NCBI GenBank assembly: GCA_036258055.1
Contig: DATAEK010000143.1
Coordinates: 1-22,909, forward strand
Length of the DNA: 22,909 nt
Direction of reading: 5' to 3'
Origin: DATAEK01 sp036258055
GTDB taxonomy: Bacteria > Acidobacteriota > Vicinamibacteria > Vicinamibacterales > 2-12-FULL-66-21
The translations under genes and the position numbers were made by a program. The notes under the pieces are model-generated. The model was given only the letters and a program-made list of their open reading frames with translations. It did not search any database and was not told the DNA's origin. Below, piece after piece: positions 7,612 to 14,357 of the stretch. Position 1 is the first letter of the stretch; each line of letters begins with the position of its first letter.

Positions 7612-8007
7612 TTAGCTTGTGCTGGAACTACTGCTGCGCCGTGGTACTTCGATGCGCTTCCATCCGAACAGCCGAGCGTCGACCGACCAACGACCCGGTC
7701 CTAACATCGCCAGAGCGGCCGCAATGGTTCCGGCCAACAGGCTGACCAATGGATGTTCGGCAACTCCCAGGATCTGGGAGATCGCGATCGCGGCAACGAC
7801 TGCACCAGCCACGGGCGTCCATAGCCCCGCGACGAGAAGAAGTCCCGACAGCGCCAGCGATGCGGAGGTGAGTGTCGTGTGTACGGGCCGGTCACTCCAC
7901 AGCTGCCGGCCCACGCCCAGAAGGAGGACGGAGCCGACGACCAGGCGCATGACCAGCAAGCCGATGCCGGGCCAACCGCCCGCGAATGTGGAATATAGCC
8001 GTCGCAA
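7612..8007 (-). CDS. DoxX-like small integral membrane protein (cassette A)
   Basis: A 131-residue protein with hydrophobic segments at about residues 13-33, 48-66, 66-80 and 86-101, and the DoxX-like pattern LALSGLLLVAGLWTPVAGA and MLGPGRWSVDARLFGW. DoxX-family proteins are four-helix inner-membrane proteins; some associate with redox or thiosulfate enzymes, but most have no known job. TTG 8007 was chosen because GAGG lies six bases upstream and because similarity to the paralogue at 20750-21130 begins exactly there; the longer open frame to 8172 is not conserved as protein. The two copies are roughly three-quarters identical. The C-terminal Ser-rich tail is unique to this copy. It lies between the regulator genes and the sigma-54 activator on one strand. 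Confidence 0.85.
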   Translation of the reverse strand: MRRLYSTFAGGWPGIGLLVMRLVVGSVLLLGVGRQLWSDRPVHTTLTSASLALSGLLLVAGLWTPVAGAVVAAIAISQILGVAEHPLVSLLAGTIAAALAMLGPGRWSVDARLFGWKRIEVPRRSSSSSTS

Positions 8008-8074
8008 CCTGTACCTCGGAACAATTATTCGGCGTGGCGGCGCAAAGCGAATCCCCCCGCCGGGTCGCGCGTGT

Positions 8075-8088
8075 GACCCTTTCGGGTC
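8075..8088. repeat. GACCC-N4-GGGTC dyad upstream of DoxX (A)
   Basis: GACCCTTTCGGGTC, a 5-bp stem with a 4-nt spacer (a GAAA loop when read on the minus strand), about 70 bp upstream of the DoxX start. Related sequences occur at 7417-7430, 7463-7476, 9989-10002, 20707-20720 and 21197-21210, all outside intact genes. Could be an operator or a small REP-like hairpin. Confidence 0.5.
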
Positions 8089-8205
8089 GGCGCCCGCCGG
8101 GAACCCCGCAAGCTTGTGGGAGCTAAGGCGTACCGACTCGGTTCTGAGTTTTGAGTCAAGGTTTTCGGTCAAGGCCGTCCGGGGCCAGCGGAGCCTGGAC
8201 GGTCT

Positions 8206-8218
8206 GAGGCGGAGCCTC
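8206..8218 (-). terminator. Short hairpin just downstream of RR1
   Basis: GAGGC-GGA-GCCTC directly after the RR1 stop codon on its strand, followed by a second, looser dyad (CCGTCC...GGACGG, about 8177-8201). No U-run follows, so terminator function is tentative. Confidence 0.3.
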
Positions 8219-8219
8219 G

Positions 8220-8852
8220 CTAGAGCTCGATGATGCCTCTCTTGACACCGATGATCACCGCATGCGTCCGGTCGTTGGCGTCGAGCTTCGAAAGAATGCT
8301 CTTGACTCGCCCCTTGACAGTGTCTTCCGTGATACCGAGCTGATCGGCAATCTGCTTGTTGGCGTTCCCCGCAGCAATGAGGCGCAACACGACGACTTCT
8401 GCTGGTGTCAGGGCCTGATTACTCACATGCTGGGCGACTTGGAACGAGACTTCAGGCGATAGAGCCCTCTTTCCAGCGTGGACTGCCCGGATCGTTTGCA
8501 GTAATTCCGAATGGAGCGCGTTCTTGAGCAGGTAGCCCTGAGCGCCGGCCTTCAGGGCGCGGAGAATGTGCACATCGCCCTCGTAGGTCGTCAGGACGAT
8601 GACTTTTGCGTCGGGAAACTCCGCTCGAATAGCGATGAGCGCGTCGATGCCATTCATCTCCGGCATCTGAATGTCCATCAGCGTCACGTCGGGGCGATGC
8701 GTACGGAATTGCTGGATCGCGTCGCGACCGCTGGCCGATTGTGCGACCACGATCATGTCCGGCTGAACCGCAACAAAACCGGCGATCCCTTCGCGCACGA
8801 GTGGATGGTCGTCGACCGCGAGAATCCGTATCGGCGAGCTGTCCCCGCTCAT
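8220..8852 (-). CDS. NarL/FixJ-family response regulator RR1
   Basis: A 210-residue two-domain regulator. The receiver has the acidic pair in AVDDHPLVREG, the phosphoacceptor Asp in TLMDIQMPEMNG (near residue 60), LTTYEGD and the Lys in GYLLKNA. The C-terminal LuxR-type helix-turn-helix is LTPAEVVVLRLIAAGNANKQ through ITEDTVKGRVKSILSKL. It should bind DNA when phosphorylated by a HisKA_3 kinase. ATG 8852 overlaps the stop of a kinase relic as ATGA, the usual translational coupling of kinase and regulator, but that kinase is destroyed. About 84% identical to RR2 (9157-9789). With its own kinase gone, HK2 is the nearest candidate partner. Stop TAG at 8222-8220. Confidence 0.96.
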   Translation of the reverse strand: MSGDSSPIRILAVDDHPLVREGIAGFVAVQPDMIVVAQSASGRDAIQQFRTHRPDVTLMDIQMPEMNGIDALIAIRAEFPDAKVIVLTTYEGDVHILRALKAGAQGYLLKNALHSELLQTIRAVHAGKRALSPEVSFQVAQHVSNQALTPAEVVVLRLIAAGNANKQIADQLGITEDTVKGRVKSILSKLDANDRTHAVIIGVKRGIIEL

Positions 8853-9147
8853 GATGCGTCACCTTCGACGTGTCCGGGCGCCTTGGAACCAAATGGGCGT
8901 GACCACCTGGAGCGCCTCGCGGATCTTGCGTAGACCAGGCTGGCAGGAAGGCGCAGCCCCACCTCCGTCCCGGCGCCGGCTTCACTCCACACCGCGAGCT
9001 TCCCTCCGATCAGTGCAGCACGTTCTCGCATGCCGCGCAATCCGTAATGTCCCTCGAGCCCCTGGTTTGCGAGCACTGAATCTCCACTTCGACGTGGGTG
9101 GCGTGCGCGTGCCGGAAGGCATTCCGAAGCATTTCCGCCGCAATCCT
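8849..9147 (-). pseudogene. Remnant of a propeller-type histidine kinase (ATPase end only), between RR2 and RR1
   Basis: Reading from 9147, RIAAEMLRNAFRHAHATHVE matches the N-box region of HK2/HK4. Then, after EVEI, about 60 bp of the expected sequence (the RYGDxEFRLRVRDDGxGID part) is missing and the frame shifts. The following VLANQGLEGHYGLRGMRERA and GGKLAVWSEAGAGTEV match the G2 region and C-terminus down to the natural stop, which overlaps RR1. The propeller, Y_Y_Y domain, membrane segment and HisKA_3 domain are all gone. This is the ruined partner of RR1, left by tandem duplication of a kinase-regulator pair. Confidence 0.85.
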
Positions 9148-9156
9148 TGCTGGGAG

Positions 9157-9789
9157 CTAGAGCTCGATGATGCCTCTCTTGGCGCCGATAATCACGGCGT
9201 GCGTTCGGTCGTTGGCGTCGAGTTTCGCAAGAATGCTCTTGACTCGCCCTTTGACGGTGTCCTCCGTGATGCCGAGGTCACCCGCAATCTCCTTGTTCGC
9301 CTTGCCTGCGGCGATAAGGCGAAGCACGACAACTTCTGCTGGCGTCAGGGCCTGATCGCTCAAGTGCTGGGCGATCTGGGACGAGGCCTCAGGGGACAGA
9401 CTTCTCCTTCCAGCATGGACCGCTCGGATCGTTTGCAGTAATTCCGAGTGGAGCGTGTTCTTGAGCAGGTAGCCCTGAGCCCCGGCCCTGAGGGCCCGCA
9501 GGATGTGTACATCGCCCTCGTATGTCGTCAGCACGATGACTCTTGCGTCCGGGAACTCCGTCCGAATGGCGATGAGCGCGTCGAGGCCGTTCATTTCCGG
9601 CATCTGCAGATCCATCAGCGTCACATCAGGACGGTGACTGCGGAATTGCTGGATCGCCTCGCGGCCGTTCGCGGCTTGCGCCACCAACGCCATGTCGGTC
9701 TGGATCCCGACGAGGCTGGCAATCCCGTCGCGCACCACTGGGTGGTCGTCGACCGCAAGAATCCGAATCGGCGAGCTGCTACCGCTCAT
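9157..9789 (-). CDS. NarL/FixJ-family response regulator RR2
   Basis: A 210-residue paralogue of RR1 with the same architecture: receiver with AVDDHPVVRDG, Asp in TLMDLQMPEMNG, LTTYEGD and GYLLKNT, then a LuxR-type helix-turn-helix (LTPAEVVVLRLIAAGKANKE ... ITEDTVKGRVKSILAKL). ATG 9789 has GGTGG six bases upstream. The DNA-recognition helices are almost unchanged from RR1, so both may read overlapping sites; differences cluster in the receiver's first half. It is the regulator nearest downstream of the intact kinase HK2, although about 530 bp of relic DNA separates them, whereas such pairs normally overlap. Stop TAG at 9159-9157, abutting the kinase relic. Confidence 0.96.
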   Translation of the reverse strand: MSGSSSPIRILAVDDHPVVRDGIASLVGIQTDMALVAQAANGREAIQQFRSHRPDVTLMDLQMPEMNGLDALIAIRTEFPDARVIVLTTYEGDVHILRALRAGAQGYLLKNTLHSELLQTIRAVHAGRRSLSPEASSQIAQHLSDQALTPAEVVVLRLIAAGKANKEIAGDLGITEDTVKGRVKSILAKLDANDRTHAVIIGAKRGIIEL

Positions 9790-9881
9790 GGATGACCACC
9801 GTTAGAACTGTACCTCACCGCAAACTGGAAGTTCCGCTGCGGGTCGGCCCCGAAATAGGCGGTCGACGGAAAAACTCCGCG

Positions 9882-9996
9882 GGCGGCGAATGTCGAACGA
9901 CGCTGGAAACAGGACGCGCAACACACACACCCGGGTAAACGTACGTCGCGCGCGCCGCGCCAGGCAAACCCGAAAGAGTCTTCCAATTGACCCTTT
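9882..9996 (-). repeat. Dispersed repeat R1, copy 2
   Basis: Same repeat as 3284-3403, in the same orientation. It includes an inverted pair of the short dyad (CCCGAAAGAGTC near 9969-9980 and GACCCTTTTGGATC at 9989-10002). Just before RR2 the minus strand reads AYFGADPQRNFQFAVRYS (about 9860-9800), which resembles the aromatic C-terminal strand of an outer-membrane beta-barrel, so this may be the eroded end of such a gene. That origin is a guess. Confidence 0.6.
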
Positions 9997-10089
9997 TGGA
10001 TCACGCCATGGAGCCAGGAAAGACTCGCTGGCATCGCGGGCGTGCAATCGGTCCGGCGGATACGAGCGCTCTTCAGGGTTCCATTGCTG

Positions 10090-10313
10090 CGGGATTCGTT
10101 TGGGCGACCACTGTAGCTTCCGTCCCCGCATGCCCATGGGCAGCCAGGCTCGACCCGATGGCGCGACATCGCGTTCCCGCGATCGAGGTTGGCGAGCATG
10201 AGGGCAGCCGCATCCGCGTAGGGCACGATCATCTGAGGAATCAGCGACGCGAAGACCGGCAGGACGCGGGCGTACGCGGGAACCGGCACTGGCAGATCAG
10301 GGCCTGTCGTGTC
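10090..10313 (-). pseudogene. C-terminal relic of an NmrA-like NAD(P)-binding protein, copy 1
   Basis: The minus strand reads LIPQMIVPYADAAALMLANL followed by DRGNAMSRHRV (about 10230-10152). This resembles the C-terminal end of NAD(P)H-binding epimerase/reductase-like proteins, in which a (R/Y)ADxAxxMLxxLD motif precedes the last strand. The frame then shifts into MGMRGRKLQWSPKRIP. No start, no Rossmann motif. The DNA from 10090 to 10215 aligns with 13515-13640 on the far side of HK2, same orientation. It begins at the stop codon of HK2. Confidence 0.55.
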
Positions 10314-10318
10314 GTATC

Positions 10319-13300
10319 TCATGCCGCTGCCCTGGAGGCAAACCGCCGTGCCCACCAGGAGCGCCTGCGAGGCGTCGTATAGACGGTGCCAGCGGCAAGG
10401 CACAGCTCGACCTCCGTCCCTGCGCCCGGTTCGCTCCACACAGCCAGCTTCCCTCCAATCAGTGCGGCGCGTTCCGGCATGCCGCGCAGTCCGTAGTGTC
10501 CCTCGACGCCCTGATCCGCGAGCACCTTCGGATCGATCCCCTGGCCATCGTCACGCACTCGCAACCGGAATTCGGCGTCGCCGTAGCGGATCTCGACCTC
10601 GACCCGTCCGGCACGCGCGTGACGGAACGCGTTCCGAAGCGCCTCTGCAGCTATTCGGTAGATCTCGTCACGAACGATCGGGTGTAGATCGCGCGCCTGT
10701 CCCTCCACCGCAACATGGAATGCAGGGGGCTGGCTCGCGCCGGTACCGCCTGTGAGGCCGTCGCCAAGGGTTCTGATCGCCAACGCGAGCTCGTTGCGTT
10801 CGACGGTCGACGCGCGCAGTCCCTGCACCGCGTCGCGGCCTTCGGTGATCGCGTTCGCGGCCTGTGCAATCGTGCTGTCCAACGTCTGTTTTGCCTCTTC
10901 GGGGCGCTCCGATAGCAGGTACGACGCGGTCTGGAGCCGCAGCAGGAGAGCGTGAAAGCTCTGGAGCAGGGTATCGTGCAGCTCGCGCGCGATTCGCGTA
11001 CGCTCGCCGACTCGCGCGTCCAGCGTCATCTCGAACCGACGCTGCAGGGAGCGGGTCCGCACCTCATGGGCGCCCCACAGGAGGGCGACGAAGAACGCTG
11101 CGGAGAGCGCCCGAAACCAGGTCGTCTGGTAATACGCCGGAGCGATGGAGAACTTCAGCGTTGCGCCCCCCTCGCTCCAGACGCCGTCGCTGTTGGCCGC
11201 CATCACCCGGAACGTGTACTTCCGCGGGGGCACATCGGTGTAGAACGCCTGCCGCCGTGGACCGGCCTCATGCCAATCCTCGTCGTAGCCATCGAGCTTG
11301 TAGCGAAACTTGACCTTCTGTGGAATCGAGAAGGTCGGCGACGTGTAGTCGATCTGCAAGTCGCGCACGTGCGGGCCTGTCTCGAGGTTGTCAACAGCCG
11401 CGAATTCCTTTCGATCGACGATGACGGATTCGACGGTAGCTGCCGCCGGACTGGCTGGTTGCGAGATCCTGGACGGGTCCAGCATCTGTACGACGACTCC
11501 GCTGGAAAACCACACGCGCCCATCGGATGTGGACGCCGCCGCGTTGAAAGACCCGATGTTTGGCTGGGCGCCGTCGAACGCATCGTAGACGCGGTTCGGA
11601 ATCACGGCATCCGGGTTCGCCCACCATTTCTGGAGCTCAGCGTCCGAGAAGCCCACGACGCCGCACCGGGTATACAGCCACCAGTGCTTCTCCTTATCCT
11701 GAATGAACGTGATGATGAAGTCGCAGGGCAGGCCGTTTTTCGTGGTCATGCGCCGGACGCTGCCCGCACGCCAGCCCAGCAGACCGTTTTCGGAGCCGAC
11801 GAGAACGGAGCCATCCGCGCCAGCGACGACATGCCGATTCAACGGAGAACTTCTCGGATCGAGCGAAACCGTCGTCTCAACCTTGCCGTTTCGCATCAAG
11901 ACCACATCTCCTGTTGATGTCGCGATCCAAATCCCTCCGTGTGGGTCTGGAGCGAGGTGGTGAGGCCCCGCCGGAACTTGCGAGGCAGCGAACACGTCGC
12001 GCACCTGGAAATCGCGTATTCGCACGAGCTTTCTTGGTCTGCCGCATGCTGCCCAGATATTTCCGTCGACATCCTCGGTCAGTCCAACCACCATTCCGAG
12101 CGGCTGGTGGTCTGGTTCCGGCAAACGACGGAACCGCCCATCTTTGAAGAGATACAGTCCGTCGTCTACGCCCACCCACATGTTGCCGGCGCGGTCTTCC
12201 AGCATGGCGGCGACTTGGTTCCCCGGAAGACCATTGCTCCTGCCGATGGAGGTGACCGCCCCGGCTCTGATGCGATCGAGCGACCCGCTATTTGATACCC
12301 AGAGCGTGCCGTCTCGGCTGGCCAAAATGCCCGCTGCCAGATCCTTCCCCAACCCTTGTACAGCCGAGAAGGTGACCACACGCGGATCGCGGAAGCTGTC
12401 TATGCCGCTCGTGGTTCCGGCCCAGACGATGCCTTCGCGGTCTTCAAATAGGGCCCACACGGAATCGCCGGAAAGGCCGTCCGTCTGACGGTAGCGCTCG
12501 ACGGCGTCTCCATGGATACGAACGACACCGGCTGCATCGGTGCCGGCCCAGAGATTGCCGTCACGATCCACCATCAGACTGGTGACGCTGACTGTGCTCC
12601 CGTCGAAGTGCGGGGTCACGAATGTTTTCAGCACACCGTCGCTGAGCTGTTGAAGCCCCAGACTTGGTCCCTGCTCGAGCAGGCCCACCCAGAGCGTTCC
12701 GCCAGGCGTGCGGGCCAGACTCGATACGGGGGCTTTGACCGGATACGTCTCCAACGTACGACCACCGCGCCAGTGGACGATGGCCGTCGATCCTCCCAGC
12801 CACAACCCACCGCCGCCATCCGCCATTACCGCATTGACGTCGCTAAGCGGAATCCCATCGTTCTTTCCGAAACACTTGACCCCGTGGTCGCTGGCGTTGC
12901 AGAGCGGCGCGTCTTGTCCGCGTAGCCCGACCCACACAGTGCCCTCAGGATCTTCGCTGATGCTTTGAAACCCGTGAGTGCCTGCCAACTCGAACTGAGA
13001 AGCGACAACCCCCTTCTTGAGGTGAACGAGCTCTCTCGCGGTTACCCAGAGACCGCCGGCGCTGTCGGCAAAGACTTTCCCTGAAGGACCGGGAGGGACA
13101 GGCCAACGTACGAACCGAACACCGTCGAACCTGTAGACGTCGCCGGGGAGAGATAACAACCAGAGAAAGCCGTCGGAGGTCTGGGCGATCGAGAACATGC
13201 CGGCCGGCAGAGAGCCATCCTGGATTCGCCAGGAGGTGTGAATGTACTGGGTGACTCGCTTATTCGGATCCAAGCCATAGGCAGGACCCGCGGAAACCAG

Positions 13301-13387
13301 TACGCAGATCAGCGTCGACCCCACGTTGGCCGCCGCCGTGGCGCAGGCCCGGCTGATACGAAGGAGAGGCGGTCGGCGAGGATTCAT
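10319..13387 (-). CDS. Two-component-propeller sensor histidine kinase HK2
   Basis: A 1022-residue membrane sensor kinase. A signal peptide (about 1-38) is followed by a long periplasmic sensor of repeated propeller motifs (for example DGNLWAGTDAAGV, EGIVWAGTTSGIDSF, AGNMWVGVDDGLYLFKDG), then a Y_Y_Y domain (about 683-748, KVKFRYKLDGYDEDWHEA). One transmembrane helix lies near 757-777. The HisKA_3 domain has its phosphoacceptor His at about 804 (RIARELHDTLLQSFH), and the HATPase domain shows ALRNAFRHA, RDDGQGID and HYGLRGMPERA. ATG 13387 has GGGA four bases upstream; a GTG at 13396 is in frame. Such kinases often sense extracellular or periplasmic glycans, but the ligand here is unknown. RR2 and RR1 downstream are its likely targets. 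Confidence 0.95.
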   Translation of the reverse strand: MNPRRPPLLRISRACATAAANVGSTLICVLVSAGPAYGLDPNKRVTQYIHTSWRIQDGSLPAGMFSIAQTSDGFLWLLSLPGDVYRFDGVRFVRWPVPPGPSGKVFADSAGGLWVTARELVHLKKGVVASQFELAGTHGFQSISEDPEGTVWVGLRGQDAPLCNASDHGVKCFGKNDGIPLSDVNAVMADGGGGLWLGGSTAIVHWRGGRTLETYPVKAPVSSLARTPGGTLWVGLLEQGPSLGLQQLSDGVLKTFVTPHFDGSTVSVTSLMVDRDGNLWAGTDAAGVVRIHGDAVERYRQTDGLSGDSVWALFEDREGIVWAGTTSGIDSFRDPRVVTFSAVQGLGKDLAAGILASRDGTLWVSNSGSLDRIRAGAVTSIGRSNGLPGNQVAAMLEDRAGNMWVGVDDGLYLFKDGRFRRLPEPDHQPLGMVVGLTEDVDGNIWAACGRPRKLVRIRDFQVRDVFAASQVPAGPHHLAPDPHGGIWIATSTGDVVLMRNGKVETTVSLDPRSSPLNRHVVAGADGSVLVGSENGLLGWRAGSVRRMTTKNGLPCDFIITFIQDKEKHWWLYTRCGVVGFSDAELQKWWANPDAVIPNRVYDAFDGAQPNIGSFNAAASTSDGRVWFSSGVVVQMLDPSRISQPASPAAATVESVIVDRKEFAAVDNLETGPHVRDLQIDYTSPTFSIPQKVKFRYKLDGYDEDWHEAGPRRQAFYTDVPPRKYTFRVMAANSDGVWSEGGATLKFSIAPAYYQTTWFRALSAAFFVALLWGAHEVRTRSLQRRFEMTLDARVGERTRIARELHDTLLQSFHALLLRLQTASYLLSERPEEAKQTLDSTIAQAANAITEGRDAVQGLRASTVERNELALAIRTLGDGLTGGTGASQPPAFHVAVEGQARDLHPIVRDEIYRIAAEALRNAFRHARAGRVEVEIRYGDAEFRLRVRDDGQGIDPKVLADQGVEGHYGLRGMPERAALIGGKLAVWSEPGAGTEVELCLAAGTVYTTPRRRSWWARRFASRAAA

Positions 13388-13982
13388 GGTTCCCACAGTC
13401 GCGCCCGGCGCCGGATACGGAACGCCGTCAGCCGCTCGTCACGGGAGGACACAGTGTCGCCCGTGCACGTTTCTGGTGCAACGGATTCCTGCGCCGCTGA
13501 TTGTGAGATTCATGTTGCTGCCGATTCGCGTTCGCCGGCCACTGCGCTTCCGTCCCCGCACGCCCAAGGGCATCGCCAGGCCAACGCGCCGTCTCGACAT
13601 CGCGTTTCCAGGGATCGAGGCTCGCGAGCAAGAGGGCCGCCACGGCTACGGAGGGATCAGCGCGCCCTGCCGCTTTGATCAGGTCAGGCGCTACGCCGGC
13701 GCCGAGATACCCGTGTGGACTGACGCACGCCCCGGAAGCTTCGGGCGGCAGTTTGGACAGCGTGCGAACGAAGACCGTGACGTCGTGGCCCCGCGGCGAG
13801 CGCCGGCGCAGCAGGTGCCGACCGAGAGACCGGGTCGCTCCAAGCATCAGCAGGCGACATTATCGTACTTCGTTCAAAGAACGACTCCACCGACCGCGCT
13901 GCCCTGCTCCCTTCGCGAATGGGTTTCGAGCTCTCCAGGCGGACATGCTCCTACTACTGGCGAGTGCACGTGTCGCGCGCTG
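13388..13982. other. Relic-filled stretch upstream of HK2
   Basis: About 600 bp without an intact gene. It contains the NmrA-like relic at 13515-13860 and the presumed HK2 promoter near 13390-13510, in which I could not fix core elements. Confidence 0.5.
13515..13860 (-). pseudogene. Relic of an NmrA-like NAD(P)-binding protein, copy 2 (both ends joined)
   Basis: The minus strand from 13847 reads MLGATRSLGRHLLRR then GHDVTVFVRTLSKLPPEA. That is a Rossmann-type GATGSLG nucleotide-binding start and second strand, as in NmrA/NAD(P)H-binding epimerases (the second Gly of the motif is Arg here). After about 55 codons the middle of the gene is missing and the sequence jumps to the C-terminal part VAALLLASLD, then loses frame. 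The 13515-13640 part matches 10090-10215. So N- and C-termini of one gene are joined by an internal deletion; it is not expected to make a working enzyme. Confidence 0.6.
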
Positions 13983-14258
13983 TCACCGCGCCGCCGCGCG
14001 CGACGGCAGGGCGGCAAGCGCGGCGGGCTGCGGTTCGGCCGCGGCCCGCTTCAGCTCGAAGTGCCACTTCCAAATCTCGTAGATCGCCGGGTAGACGACG
14101 AGCTCGAGGACGAACGATGTGAAGATGCCGCCAGCCATCGGCGCAGCGATCCGCTTCCACACCTCGGATCCGGTGCCGGTGGCCCACATGATCGAAAGCA
14201 GGCCGACGAACATCGTCGCCACCGTCATGAACTTTGGCCGCAGCCGTGCGGAAGCGTG
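13983..14258 (-). pseudogene. C-terminal relic of a CusA/CzcA-type heavy-metal RND efflux pump
   Basis: The minus strand reads ARLRPKFMTVATMFVGLLSI, then MWATGTGSEVWKRIAAPMAG, then a final hydrophobic stretch ending VVYPAIYEIWKW, to TGA 13985-13983. This is the diagnostic last part of HME-family RND pumps (RP.xMT, WSTGTGSEVMKRIAAPMxGG, VIPAIY). Only the last 80-90 residues of an expected ~1000 remain; similarity stops near 14258, before the divergent start of HK3. No CusB or CusC partner is in the window. A truncated leftover of a metal-resistance gene. Confidence 0.85.
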
Positions 14259-14357
14259 AGAAACCGCACAAATCGACTACCACTCGCTCACGAACGGTGG
14301 TAAAGATGGCGTGCCCTAGAGGGTCGAGCTCGTCGAGCATCGGGCTGAAGCGATCGA

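Noticed and set aside
8008..8172. 55-codon N-terminal extension of DoxX (A)
   Set aside because: The matching DNA in cassette B is similar as DNA but not open in that frame, and the ribosome site points to TTG 8007.
10952..11917. 321-codon plus-strand open frame over HK2
   Set aside because: Shadow of the kinase Y_Y_Y/propeller region caused by high GC.
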